Positions 32,751 to 44,655 of a DNA stretch of 64,000 nt are shown here, in pieces; within the stretch, counting starts at the first letter, position 1, and every line of letters starts with the position of its first letter. Below the pieces are notes generated by a model. That model did not search any database, was not told the DNA's origin, and was given only the letters and a program-made list of their open reading frames with translations. Position numbers and translations under genes: made by a program. The stretch is taken from the NCBI GenBank assembly GCA_033398695.1, contig CM065802.1, positions 210,323,096 to 210,387,095 of the forward strand, written 5' to 3'. This DNA comes from Orobanche coerulescens. Lineage: Eukaryota; Streptophyta; Magnoliopsida; Lamiales; Orobanchaceae.

Positions 32751-32758
32751 CTTTTATA
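32751..32758 (-). promoter_or_regulatory. TATA box of the A antisense gene
   Basis: The minus strand reads CCTATAAAAGG, 150 bp upstream of the antisense ATG at 32601. Element B has the same TATAAAAG at 151 bp. Conservation of both motif and distance supports a real promoter. Confidence 0.65.
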
Positions 32759-33119
32759 GGAGATGGCAGGGACTTCTATGCAATTATGGAGAATCTCAGG
32801 GGTTGGAGTGCAACCGTCGCAATTAAATGACTCCCTTGAAACCCGCGATGCGTCGTTTCGAGGGCATGCCAGACGAGGAGTCGCAGCTAACCGTCGGTAT
32901 CCCCCAACAGGAACCCGACACGTGCCCCGGAGACTTTTCCACCTCCATTATCATTTCCCGCTCATTTCAGCGACAGACCAGGTCATCCAAGTACAAACCA
33001 ATCTACTCAAAGACGATCGCCAGTTCCGTAAAATGCAGAGTCACTCGTCATAATTCAGCAATCGCCAACAGAACCACCTCACCCCACGTTTCCAACATCA
33101 GAGCGAGCTGGAGGGAAAT
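32759..33119 (+). other. Intergenic part of A between the antisense promoter and the 3' LTR
   Basis: No gene. It shares blocks with 50415-50780 of B (TTTCGAGGGCAYGCCA, AATCGCC). It ends in a polypurine tract CTGGAGGGAAAT (33108-33119). Confidence 0.5.
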
Positions 33120-34250
33120 TATTGTGCGGCAATTTGTACGCCTCGACGGCGATCGGATCTAGGGCCGAGCGACCGATTCCACAACCAAAGGAACTACGAC
33201 GAGCTTGCCTAAATGGAGATAACAGTCCACCTTCGAGTATCTAGCGATCGACTCTCAAGGTGATCGCCTTTGGCACCTAGCGATCGACTCTGGTGCCCGA
33301 CCTAAGACGACCGTCCTGTGCCGCGAACAAGATCTTCATCCGTCAAAGTCTACGAAGACCGGATCTCAAAGGAGCGCCCATGTGCAGATCCGTGAAAGGC
33401 GCCGCATAACATGGATCGTTGACCACAACCTGTCACCACCTTATCACCTACCGACAAACCCGCCGAAAGGTACAAGGTGGGACCGCCCATGACAGTGGCT
33501 CAGACGCGTGCAGATTTCTCATTGGACCGAACAGCTGGCTGCCAGCAACTCCTGCGGACTTTAAGGGGGCCAGCCTATGTGCTATAGACGATCGCCCTCT
33601 TATTATAATACAACAGAGGCGATCGCCCGGTGGCCCCCAGTCCTATAAATAGAGAACCTCCAGCTACTGTAAAAAGGTTCCTCTCAGTACGACTCATAAC
33701 AGAAAAAGGTTGGCAATTCATTCCCTCTTAGTGGAAAAATACATTTAGAATACATACATTCCTTCAGGCTCTCGGTTTCCTCTCTTGGATCTACCTCACG
33801 ACTTCTCTCTCAGCACCTCTCATCTAGAAGATGGTCGGTAGAGGGAAGAACTCCTTGCAGTATAGATTCAACGAGACTCACAGGCCTAGGAACTCCAACA
33901 TACAGCTACTACACGCCGTGAGAGACTGTCGATTTCTCACGGTCGTCACAGCTCATCAACGTTGTTACAAGAACTCATAGAGCATTATATCTGGTTCTTC
34001 CATCAATCTTCATGCTCAATAGCTAAGATAACTAGGGTTTTTACACTCATTGGAATTGTACTCTAACATTAATACTTGTATCCCAGAATATTTGTATTAA
34101 TAATATCTCGCGAGAGCATTCAAGCCCGGGACTAACAACCCCGGCAAATCTTGTGTTATTTACTTTCTCTACGGAAGTGCTCTCGCATTTTGTTTGCTAT
34201 CCATCCATTCCAGCAATATCTATCTCCGGATAATATTTTGGGTAGCAACA
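33120..34250 (+). mobile_element. 3' LTR of A (1,131 bp)
   Basis: Starts TATTGTGCGGCAA (a TG to TA change against the 5' copy) and ends GGTAGCAACA. A TATA box, TATAAATA, is at 33644-33651, followed by a start-like region. GCGATCG-type sites are frequent. Confidence 0.85.
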
Positions 34251-34255
34251 TACCT

Positions 34256-34449
34256 TATAGGAAAGACACAATTCTATCCAAGGGCATATCGTTAATTTAT
34301 TTGGATGATAATGTATTACTCGTTCCATTCGACGTTTGAATCCTTGATAAAAGTTCTTGATGCCTTTTGGTTTCGGATCCTTCCAGTTCATATATCCGAA
34401 GCCCACATGGTACATCAAAATCAATGATGGTTGAGGGGCGGGGACAGTA
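34256..34449 (-). other. Locus DNA between A and D
   Basis: About 190 bp that belonged to one locus with 25763-26192 and 57687 onward before the insertions. On the minus strand an open frame (LILMYHVGFGYMNWKDPKPK) runs through it, but I do not recognise it and it may be chance. Confidence 0.35.
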
Positions 34450-34574
34450 CTTCCTGTTGGAACAATTTATTCCATACATTCATACTAATGGTTTTGATGA
34501 TATGTTGATGAAATCAAAACAAAACAACAAAGAAGTCGAAGACGCAAAGAGATGTATAGAAATGAAAAGAACCA

Positions 34575-34802
34575 GTATTAGCACACGCTAATTGGGAGCT
34601 AGCGCACACTAGTTATCAAGACAGAGTGTTCTCTATTGTTCACCGAAGTAGTTAGCGCATGCAAATGGGAAGGTTAACGCACGCTAATCAGACGACATAA
34701 CGTACGCTAAACTATAAGTATTGCGTACGCTAAAACAAGGTCAAATACATCACAATAGTCACAACAGAATGACGTATGCAGTGACATAGCAATAGCGCAC
34801 GC
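34575..34802. repeat. Palindrome array of D, left half
   Basis: Copies near 34578 (TTAGCACACGCTAA), 34601, 34650, 34674 (TTAACGCACGCTAA), 34696, 34720 and 34793. The array continues at 56793-57070 across the insertion. C landed inside one copy: its target duplication CACGC is part of AGCGCACGCT. Confidence 0.75.
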
Positions 34803-35104
34803 TGTAATACCCAGATTTTCAGTATAAATTTTTCGCGTTATTTTATCTGAGATATACTGCATAGCTTGGTGTCTATATAGTATGAATAAATTAAATTGAG
34901 AACTGAAATAGTCGTATTTGTATAATTGTCGTATTTGATAGGCAACTACATTTGAGGATATCGTAATCAGGTTGTTTTAATTTTTGATATCGGGTATATC
35001 ATATGAGAATATTATTGGATCCAGTATCTGTATTCAGTATGTCGTATGTTTGTATTATGTATGTCGAGACGTCAGACAGGAACCGTTGGATTTTGGCCAA
35101 GTAC

Positions 35105-35570
35105 AGAAGGCCATTACGTACGCTAAGCTTAAGGACTTACATACGCTAAATTATACGCTTTATGTACGTTATGCATAAGGCATTACGTACGTAACAGAGG
35201 GAATCGGACAGGATCCGAATATGATCGACAGGTGGGCCCAGTGTCGGCAGTTTTTCAGCGCGGATATGGACAGGTGAGTAAACGGATGTATTTACATACG
35301 CTATATATGGTGTATTACGTACGTAATACGAGTATATTACTGTAGCAAGTCAATGTAAGTATTACATACGCAATGGATTAAGTGTTACGTACGTTAGGAG
35401 GCAGCTGGCCGAGTTATGGCCGAGGACTCGCTGGATGGCCGATCATGGTTGGCAGTGACTCGCAGGGATGGCCGATCACGGTCGGCAGGGACTCGCTGGG
35501 CGTAGGAACTGGCCGATAACGGCCGTAAGGTTGTGGCCGGGTACGGCCGTAAGGGCCTATTACGTACGTA
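35105..35570. repeat. Array of about 9 palindromes, TTACGTACGTAA type (C U3)
   Basis: Copies near 35113, 35138, 35159, 35181, 35292, 35314, 35361, 35384 and 35559, for example ATTACGTACGTAAT at 35313. The second LTR has the matching array at 52350-52640 and 52800. Several mates differ by C/T or G/A at CpG, consistent with methylation decay. Confidence 0.8.
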
Positions 35571-35680
35571 ACGAGGGTGCCGGTAATGGTCGTAAGGTGT
35601 CAGCCAAACTGGGCAGTAGGGTAGCCATGGCCGGTTACGGCCGTATGCCATGACTGGTTACGGCCATAAGGTACCGACAT
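35400..35680. repeat. Cluster of GC-rich inverted repeats in the C LTR
   Basis: Repeated forms of GGCCGATCACGGTCGGC, GGCCGATAACGGCCGTAAGG and GGTTACGGCCGTA recur about every 25-40 bp up to the TATTTAAA box. Frames through it on both strands are products of the repeat, not genes. The second LTR carries the same cluster at 52640-52920. Confidence 0.65.
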
Positions 35681-38260
35681 GTCCCAGCTATTTAAAGGCC
35701 TGGACTGGGTCACTTGGCAATTTCACCATTTTTCTTTGTACTTTTCGTGATTCTTCATATGAGATCGATGGATTTGAGTGGGAACATCATATAGCAACAT
35801 GTTTTGGAAGTTGGATTCATGTCTAACTTCATCTTTCGTCCGGATCGAAGGTAAGAACACCTAAACTCTTGGTTTTGTAAATTTTTAGAGTTTCTTGGTG
35901 TTTTGGCCGATTTGATTCGTTTTAATCCACATTATTGATGGAACTTTGTTGTATTCTCGGAATCATTCATTACTCTTGAAGTTTTGTGGAACAAATTCGA
36001 GTATTTCTTCGTTAAACGATTGAATTGGACTATGCACCTTAAGTGTTCGATAAAATGCCTCAATGAGTAGAACTTGGGAAATTCTACATGTTTTCGTATG
36101 AATGGTGATTGAATTGATACTTTTGTGATGATTCTTGGTAATTACGGGAATATTGTTAAGGGAAGATAATGAATTGATGATCAAATGCCTTGATTATGTT
36201 GTTATGATTATGGAATAGTAGTATTCTCGATGTTCTTGGTGGTTTGTTGCGATTCATGATGTTATGAGAAGTATATGTTGAAGAACATGATTATATACAC
36301 CTTGAATTGTGAATAAGGATTGTTTAGATGTTAGAACACATCGGATTATGTCATTTGAGGATTTTGAATGTGATGTCGGAATAAGTTGTGTTCTTAAGGA
36401 ACTCTTGGATTATATGAATTGATGAATATGTTTAAGAGGTGTTGGTGTTTTGGATATGAATATGGAATATTCATATCTAGAACTAAGTTATGTGTTTTGG
36501 TACAATATTCGTATAGGAATACGAATATGGTTTCGGGTTGATAAGATTATGATTCACTTTTGAGTTTGAGAATTCATACGTATTGAACAAGTGTTCAATT
36601 CGGATAATGGAATTATTTGAAACCCTTGGAATATGATTATCTATAATGTTGAACTAATCGTATCGTCCAGATTGATGATGATAATCGGTAATTGGTTTTT
36701 ATTATGAATGTACAAGGAGGAAACTTGTCATCGTATTTAAGATTAAATTTGGAATCGGTAATGCTTAGACAATTGGTTAAATTGATTATTGATATGATCT
36801 TCGGATTGTGGAATCATATTGTGGTTTTGAGTTCGTGTTTGATTGGTTTGGGTTGTTTGGATTTGTACTTAATCGAGATATTGTAGAACCGCTGTGTTTG
36901 TTGATCGGTTATTTATTGTTATTTGTGATCATCGAGTTACGGCTTGTATTGTGGATATGAGTTCGTATTTGTTGAGTTGGATTATTTGGTTTTATGTATA
37001 TGATCGAGGTTTCGTTGAACCGTTGGGTTTTTTGGTTGGGCATGTGGGTTATTGATTTTTATCGAATGTCTGTTAATCGGTTATTGCAATAGGTTGTGAT
37101 GTTTTGATCGTGGATTATGACCGTTGTGTTGCGGTTGAGGTCAAAGAGTTCGTAGATTGCTCTTGGTCGGGGCTGAGGAGCTCGTGGATGAAGGCAATGG
37201 ATTTTGCTAATGGCTTCGTGGTATCGGTATCGAGGCAAGTTTATACTTGTTCAGTTTATAATATTTGATGAATGGTTTCGCTTTCATTTCATTTATAATT
37301 CATATAGCAATGATATTATAAATATAAATTATCGGGATGATGGTTTGTATATTGTGCCTTGGTTTGTATTAAATCATAATGTATATGGTTTAAATGTGTT
37401 GTGAATACGGAGATGTGAGTTATATTTGGTCAGTGATATGGAATGTCGGATATTGAGGATGGTTTATCATGTCGACATTGATGTTGGGACGGTGGTTTGT
37501 TGGTATAAATGGACTATACCTATTTCGGGATTATTCGTGTAACTGTGTGTTCGTTCAGGGATGTTGGTTTGTGGAAAGGATATTGTCTTCGGCTTTGAGG
37601 TAATTTAAGTATTGTTCAGTTACGAAGATAATTATTATGTTGAGTTGTTGTATATGTTGTATGATGATGTTTCGTATATTGGGATTCGTATTGATTATTT
37701 CATTGAGAGATGATGATCCCAGGGCTGATTGTATTGAGATCGTTGATCGTGTTGATCATTTGTCGGGGATGATGATCCTAGGATTATTGTTTTGGGATAT
37801 TCATTATTCGTGTCGACTTTTCTTTGTCAGTTTGTCTTTGTTCACTTCGGTGAGTCTTTTGATCCTTATTGGATATGTGATTCTTTGAGTTTCGTTGTCA
37901 TGTTGCATCGTGACATATCTGGAGTCATATCTGTGTGCTGATTGGTTATTATGTAGGATTTTAGCCGGGAACATGATGGTTATGCGTGGATGTTTCTGCA
38001 TTGAACCGTGCACACGAGACGTAGTTCGTGAGGCTAATTAGGTACATGGTCCCACGTATATTTTGGATTCCGTATACGGGGTGGACATGTGCACGGACAC
38101 ATTTCCGGATCGGGCGTACTGTGACGTCCATCTTTTGAGCCATATTATTTGGTCATTTATAGTCCATGTATGATTGCATATGTTCAACAGTTTGCGACTG
38201 GTTGTTCATACGCCCGAGGGGTATGTTCGACACTCGGGGTTATTTCTTTGAGATCCATCT

Positions 38261-38574
38261 TTGTTGATCGTTTGGAGTTTACCTTGTTGAGGGTATTCTC
38301 GGTTATTGTTGATCCTTTGTTGATCGTGTTTAGAGTTTACGACGTTGAGGGTATTCTCGGTTACTGTAGATCTTTGTTGATCGTGTTGGAGTTTACCTTG
38401 TCGAGGGTATTCTCGGTTATTGTTGATCGTGTTTGAAGTTTACCACGTTGAGGGTATTCTCGGTTATTATTGATCTTTGTTGATCGTGTTGGGAGTTTAC
38501 CATGTTGAGGGTACTCTCGGTTATCTTTGATCCTTTGTTGGTCATATTGGAGTTATCATGTCGATGATATTCTC
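38261..38574 (+). repeat. Minisatellite in the C 5' LTR, about six units of 46-59 bp
   Basis: The unit is TTGTTGATCGTGTTGGAGTT then TACCTTGTTGAGGGTATTCT then CGGTTATT. The GGGTATTCTCGG core recurs near 38290, 38346, 38404, 38450 and 38504, with a decayed copy near 38562. Confidence 0.75.
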
Positions 38575-39565
38575 AAGTGATGTATTGGTTGATCATTGTT
38601 ATTGATCGTATGAGTATTCGGACTGTACGTCGATGTTCGGGAATTGTTATCATTGATTGTGGTAGTTGATCTACAGATTTGTTGTGTATTATTGGTTTAT
38701 CCAGGTTTAGTTTTGATTGTGTAATCCGACAGACAGGATTTGGCACAGATTGGATTATTTCCGCACTTATGAGTTATGATGATGTTTTGAGGATTATTGG
38801 TATTTTTGGAATACAGTATAATTATTGTTGAGTTTATTTCGTCATTTGAGAATGCGAAATGTGAATTATGATAAGAAATGATTTGGTATGGATTGCCATG
38901 AATTGGTAAGGTTATGGCAGTTAGATTACGTTCGTAGTATTCTTACTATATTATTACATTGGTATGGAATTATTTATGATGATGTGATCGATATCAATAT
39001 TGAGTATTGTGGCTGACCCCGTTGTGGGCTTTATTTTTAGGTACTCGAAGATCGAGCTAGTAGCGGTCGTGAAGAGATGAGTTTTCTGGGTGATACTAGT
39101 TGTGTCATGATTTTGAGTATCGAGTATTCTTTTCTGGTTGTTTTATTTCCGCTGCAAATGTGTATTATGAACGGTGTTTTATCCGCTGCCTGTGTATATT
39201 TCACAATGGCTTTTCGGTATTTTTTTACCAACTCGTGTGTATTTCAAATGGCCTTTTGGCACTTTGCGAACTTGGGTTATTTCGTTAAACCTTTTCCTAA
39301 ACTATTTTGTCGGTACGTTTAAGGGGTAGCTTAACGTACATTTTGAACTGTCGAGATTTGGCATTTCGCCTTGTATTTTCAAATTGTATTTTATGACGGT
39401 ATTTGAGAACTATGCTTTTAAAAATATTTGAGTATTTAAAATATTACCGTCTTCGGACTTTTGGCATTTTTAAATATTTTTTAAATGATTTTTAGCCTGG
39501 TGGATTCCGGCGCGGGACCCACGGTGCTGTAATATCCCGGATGGTTTTGGGGGTGTTACAGAATA

Positions 39566-39577
39566 TGGTATCGGAGC
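39566..39577 (+). other. Primer binding site of C
   Basis: TGGTATCGGAGC, five bases after the 5' LTR end. It is the same one-base variant of the initiator Met complement seen in E1, supporting common ancestry. Confidence 0.8.
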
Positions 39578-39614
39578 TTGGGTTTTGCGAAACCCAGGCG
39601 TGTGTGTTATGTGG

Positions 39615-40543
39615 TGTTGTGTGGCGATTTATACGCCTCGAAGGCGATCGGCATAAGGGCCGAGCAACCGAAGCCAGCATCAAATAGACCAAGGCAGACG
39701 GGCCAATCGAATATGCCAGATCATGGTCAAGTGCCTAGCGGTCGACGTCCTGGGCGATCGTTTCTTGGCACCTGGCGATCGCCTATACTACCGACCGAGG
39801 ACGACCGTCCTATGCCACGTGTAAAACCAACATCCGTCAAAGCCTGCTAAGACCGAATCTCAAGATGAAGGCCCACGTGCAGATCTGCAAAAGGCGCCGC
39901 AGGAACAGGCTTGAATCCAGCCCATCAGCTGTTGTCGGTGACAAGGACAGCCTCACCTACCGATAGACCCGTCGAAAGGTACTAGGTGGGACCTCCCAAG
40001 GCTGCGACGTCAGGCACATGTCGCCTTCTCATTGGTTCGCGGATCTGGGTGCCAGCAACAGTCGCGGACTTTAAGGAAACAGTCCCACGTGCTGAGAGGA
40101 TCGCCTGCTTAATTTAATGCAGGAACGGCGATCGCCCGTTTGGGACAGAGACATCCCAACAACCTCCTTTTCTATAAATCGGAGAGACCTCCAGCATTGG
40201 AAAAGAGGACGATTACACACAGAAAACAATACAGAGAACACTTCATCTTTGTAACAAGAACTCACAGAGCTTTAACTCTGGTTCATCCGGCAATCAACAG
40301 TACTCAAGAGCTAGATAACTAGGGTCATTACACTCATTGTAATTGTACTCTAACATTAATATTGGTACTCTAAAGCAGCATCCGTATTAATAATATCTCG
40401 CGAGAGCATTCAAGCCCGGGACTAACAACCCTGGCAAATCTTGTGTTATTTACATTCCTTCGTACGTGCTCTCGCATTTTGTTTGTTACTCACTCAAAGC
40501 CATATCCAGGAAACCATTACATATAATATTTTGGGTAACAACA
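39615..40543 (+). mobile_element. 5' LTR of B (929 bp)
   Basis: Starts TGTTGTGTGGCGATTTATAC and ends GGTAACAACA. A TATA box, TATAAAT, is at 40173-40179. Differences from the 3' LTR are few and scattered, so B is younger than C, whose LTRs differ more. Confidence 0.9.
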
Positions 40544-40544
40544 A

Positions 40545-40562
40545 TTGACGCTAGAGGAAGGG
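40545..40562 (+). other. Primer binding site of B
   Basis: TTGACGCTAGAGGAAGGG, aligned with TTGGCGCTAGAAGCAGGG of element A. The G to A change in the core would weaken priming if the A version is ancestral. Confidence 0.6.
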
Positions 40563-40677
40563 CAGCGTGTTACCTTTATTTTCTCTCCAACCGTTTCGAA
40601 GAACACTCACTTTTCTCCGGAACATATACTTGAAGAAACACTCACTGTTCTTCAAGGAAAAACCTTCAAGATATTGA

Positions 40678-42313
40678 CGTCTGCCACCACCTCGAAGGGA
40701 GAGACCCTACGGTCCGCCGAACGCCCTATTCCGGCCCAGACCGAGTCCCAACCTGCGGCGGAAGGCAACCGCGGCGACGCTAGACTCTCACTCCCGCCCC
40801 CGAGGGATGGCCCCAGCCTCTCACTTGATCAATTCCAAACCGCGGAACAGATCGAGGAGGCCATGGCCATCCTAAGGGAGCGATGGAGAGCATGCGACAC
40901 GCCCACTATTACTCCATCAGCCATCCGCCATGCGGGCAAGCGGAATCTCAAGGGGTTATATATTGAGACATCATCAGAAAGCCCCGAGCCACAAGAAAAG
41001 GCGCTCGTAAGGCGGGATGATTCCATCTTCAGCTGCCTAGGGAGTGATCCCTCATGGCGACCTGGGCATTCTGGCCCAGTCGCGAGACGTCGGAGTCCGA
41101 ATCTGTCACCAGGAGTTCGGCGTACCTAACTCCCAGTAAACAGGCCAGCCGTCTGGCTCCCACTCACCATAGAATTGAGCTCGGCGGCAGAGACCTCGTC
41201 GCCTACAATGGAGCCAGGAGATCGGTACATGATCACCTCGGCTCCCACTCCGAGAGCCAGACCGCGAGCAGCCAGGCTACGGCGATGGCCGCAATGCAGC
41301 ACCAGCTCGACGAAATGAAGGAGCTCATAGAAACTGGGGCAGGCGCCAACAGATCGATCGCCGAACCAAGTGAGCCGATCGCGGTCCAGATCGAGCTTGC
41401 CCCCGTGCAACCAAAGATCGTTCCTCCTCAAACACCTCTGTATGATGGGAGATCGGACCCCGAGACTCACTTAAGCAAGTTCCGAATCTACATGACTAGA
41501 TGCGGGGCATCGGACGCGACGAAATGCCGAATGTTCCCATTAACATTAGGCGGTCTTGCCCATAGGTGGTACATCTCATTGCCACCGCGCTCAATCAACT
41601 GTTTTGAGAAGCTGGCGAACGACTTCACGTCATACTTCGCCGCTAAGGTCGCTCGGCCAGAAGGCCCCCACCGCATGATGAAAATCAGGCAGGGGAAAGA
41701 CGAGCCTGATGAAGATTACATCGACCGGGTGGATGAAATAGTCCTCACCGGCGAGCCCATTAGCAACGAGCTCGCCCTCTACTCGGTCCTGGGGGGATTC
41801 TATGGTCATTCACCCATGTTCAGGCACCTCACGAAGGACATCCCCCCGGCCTACGCGATCTTCCGCGTCAAGGCCGCCGACTTTTTGGCCAGGCAGAGAT
41901 TGCTCACCCTTCGCCTAGGTGAGGGGGCAACCGGAGAAAGGTAGGCGCCATCTCCCATCCCAGAGAAGGTGGTCGCCAAGCCCAGAAAGGCGGTCGCAAA
42001 GCCGCCCGGTGAGTTCAAGGCCTTCGAGGATGTGGAAGTTCACCTCCTCCGCAACCTTAATCTATCTCCGGCCCATATCATCAACGCCATCAAGGGGCGC
42101 GAGTGGCTTAGCAAGTCGAAGCTGATGAGGGATAACGGTCATCTGGATCGCAGTAAATTTTGTGCCTACCACAAAAGTCCTGGCCACAACACCAGCCAAT
42201 GCCGCGACCTCCTCAGACAACTCTGGAGGTTGTTCGAGGAAGGCAAGCTGGACAATTTGGTGACCAAGCCAGAGTCCTGGCCCGAAAGGACCGGGGGCCG
42301 CGATCGTCAATAG
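40678..42313 (+). pseudogene. B gag, start codon lost and frame broken
   Basis: The codon that is ATG in element A reads TTG at 40678. The N-terminal part is open to 41129; a frameshift near 41080 leads to the second part (to 41944), with the gag fold YDGRSDPETHLSKF, RMFPLTLGGLAHRWYISLP, RMMKIRQGKDEPDEDYIDR. A TAG at 41942-41944 is followed in frame by the zinc finger FCAYHKSPGHNTSQC near 42160 and LRQLWRLFEEGKLDNLV. Role and neighbours are as for A gag. Confidence 0.8.
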
Positions 42314-42314
42314 A

Positions 42315-43196
42315 ATGACGACCGTCAACCTCCCAATCCGATCGCTAGGATCGAGCAGAATGATCCGGAGTACTCGGACGATTCGATTCCTCCGATCAAC
42401 CCTGGTTTCCACCATATCAAATAGAAAGCGGAAGGCCGAGCTGAAGGTGTTCGCCGGAGTCCACGTCGTGGTGCCCCCAGAGCCAACCATCTCCAGAGAG
42501 GCGCTCATCTCCTTCTCCAACAAGGATAGGGAGGGAGTGCAGTGCCCCAAAGAGGACGCATTGGTGATCTCTGCATGTATCCTTGGGAAAATGGTCGACC
42601 GCATGCTGGTTGACAATGGGAGCTTTTGCAACATCATATTCAAATCTTCTCTGGACCAGCTCGGCAACCTGACCAAGTTCATCAATCCATTACTTCAAGG
42701 GTTCGGCGACAACACGGTCAAAGCCTATGGAAGGATCAAGCTCTCCGTTGAGCTAGTCTGCTGTTACAATCCCAAGGTTAAGATCATTAGGAACCTCAAT
42801 TTTGTAATCATAGATAGGCCCAGCATCTATAATGGGTTCCTAGGTCGCCCCTTTCTAGAGACCTTTGAGGCAGTCGCCTCTTCTTTCTTTTACTGTATCA
42901 AGTTTCCAACTACCGATGGGACAGTCGGTACTGTAAAAGGAGACCAGCTAATGGCGAAGAAATGTTTAAATTACTCCTGTGTCGTAACTTTTCCTTTAAA
43001 CGTTTCTTGTACTGTTTGTAACATTGAGGCGATCGACAATCAACCGGTGGAGATCTACGAGCCAGGCACCTCATACCAGCCTGACTCAGAGGACGGCATC
43101 TCACATCGATTTTCGGACGACATCGAACTGAGGGTCGGCTTCGAGCCAAGCCTCGATGTTGATCCAAGGATCGAGTCCAGCGATCATTCCAAATGA
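42315..43196 (+). pseudogene. B protease
   Basis: A retropepsin region with ISFSNKDREGVQCPKEDALV, then MLVDNGSFCNIIF: the catalytic triad position is D-N-G-S, where relatives have D-G/T-G-S. NGFLGRPFLETFEAVAS follows (ILGRPWL-type motif). It ends at a TGA (43194-43196), after which the same frame continues into RT. It would cut the polyprotein. Confidence 0.75.
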
Positions 43197-43220
43197 GAAG
43201 CGACCGTTCCCATCGAAGAG

Positions 43221-44207
43221 TTGGAAAATATAACAATCAATCCAGCTTGCCCGGAGCGGGAAGTGCACATGGGCTCAAGCGTCAGTCCCGAGTTAAAAGA
43301 TGATCTGATCAATTTACTACGAAAGAACATCGGAGTCTTTGCCTGGTCGCATCAAGATATGGTCGGCATCAGTCCTGAACACGCTTGCCACTATCTAAAG
43401 ATCGACCCGGTGAGGAAGCCTGTTCACCAGAAATGTAGGAAATTCGGTCCAGAGAAATATGCTGCGCTCGACGCAGAAGTCAAAAAACTGCTCGACAACA
43501 GACTGATCGGAGTAGCTACCGAAGAGCCATAGTAGGTAGCCAACGCGGTGCTCGTCAAAAAGGCAAGCAACTCCTGGAGGTTATGCATCGATTTCACCAA
43601 CCTTAATGCGGCATGTCCGAAAGATCAGTTTCCAATGCCTCATATTGACCACTTGGTCGATAGCACGGCAGGTTGCGAAATGATGTCGTTTATGGACGTC
43701 TTCGCCGGGTTCCATCAGATCCCAATGGCAGAAAAAGACATAAAACACACGTCATTCCACACGGAAAAAGACGTGTACTTTTGGGATCGAATGTCGTTCG
43801 GTCTGAAAAATGTGGAGGTGACCTACCAACGACTAGTCAACGGGATGTTCGCCAATCATATCGGCAAGACCATGGAGGTTTACATTGACGACATCGTGGT
43901 CAAGAGCCTCAAAAAGAAAGAACACCTCAAATACCTTGCCGAGACGTTCGCCATCCTCGAGAGGTTCAACATGAAACTGAACCCCAAGAAATGCAACTTC
44001 GGAGTAAGCTCCGGAAAGTTCCTGGGGCACATCGTGAGCCAAAGGGGGATCGAAGCGAACCCCACCAAGATCAAGGCGATTCTCGACATGCAGGAGCCAC
44101 GGAATGTCAAGCAGGTGCAACGCCTCACGGGGTGTCTAGCAGCCCTTAACCGTTTCATTTCTCGGCTCGGAGACAAAAGCAATCCATTCTTCGCCATCAA
44201 AGAATAA
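43221..44207 (+). pseudogene. B reverse transcriptase
   Basis: The N-terminal part (43221-43532) has NIGVFAWSHQDMVGI and ends in two adjacent TAG codons (43530-43535). The main part (43548-44207) has VLVKKASNSWRLCIDF, LNAACPKDQFPMP, MSFMDVFAGFHQIPM, the catalytic VYIDDIVVKS, and KCNFGVSSGKFLGHIVSQRG. A frameshift near 44200 separates it from RNase H. This is the Tat type of RT. Confidence 0.85.
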
Positions 44208-44235
44208 GAAATTTGCGTGGACCAAGGAAAGTCAA

Positions 44236-44650
44236 ATGGCATTCGCCAAAATCAAGGAATATCTATCTAATCCCCGAATTTTGGTGAAACCAATCCCCGA
44301 AGAAAAGCTATTCCTTTACCTGGCAGCCTTGGAGGTCACGCTGAGCGCTGTATTAGTGCGAGCAGAGGGGCAAGCCCACTTGCCGATCTATTTCGTCAGT
44401 CAAGCGCTTCATGACGTGGAAACGCATTACACGCCTCTGGAGAAGCTCGCCTACGCACTAGTCATGAGTGTTCGCAAGTTGAGAGCCTATTTCTTCGAAC
44501 ACCAAGTGGAGGTTCTGACGACTCTCCCTCTAAGGCAAGTTCTGTACCGGCCAGATACCAACGGGCGACTCCTCAAGTGGTCACTGTAGATCGCCCAATA
44601 CGGTGTCACGTATGCTCCTCGCACGGCGATCAAAGGCCAAGCACTGGCGG
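44236..44650 (+). pseudogene. B first RNase H (decayed)
   Basis: The frame has LFLYLAALEVTLSAVLVRAEG, PIYFVSQALHDVETHYTPLEKLA and LRAYFFEHQVEVLT, then a TAG at 44587-44589 and, in frame, IAQYGVTYAPRTAIKGQALADF. This is the RT-linked RNase H typical of Ty3. The first catalytic Asp reads Ala in LYLAALE, so it was probably already degenerate, as is known for Tat elements that gained a second RNase H. Confidence 0.75.
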
Positions 44651-44655
44651 ATTTC

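Larger units (their letters stand above)
26193..34255 (+). mobile_element. A: Tat-type Ty3 element lacking pol, with TACCT target duplication
   Basis: TACCT occurs at 26193-26197 and 34251-34255. Inside are 5' LTR, a TTGGCGCTAGAAG primer site, gag, a direct-repeat region, an antisense four-exon gene, a polypurine tract and the 3' LTR. Protease, RT, RNase H and integrase are absent; gag jumps to the repeat region near 28580. It is clearly related to element B, which keeps pol. Confidence 0.85.
34803..39560 (+). mobile_element. 5' LTR of C (4,758 bp)
   Basis: Starts TGTAATACCCAGATTTTCAG and ends GGGGGTGTTACA. Inner order: palindrome array (35105-35570), GC-rich hairpin cluster (35400-35680), TATTTAAA promoter candidate (35689-35696), about 2.5 kb of AT-rich DNA without genes, a 46-59 bp minisatellite (38261-38574), then about 1 kb more. 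No convincing open frame is present. Confidence 0.85.
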
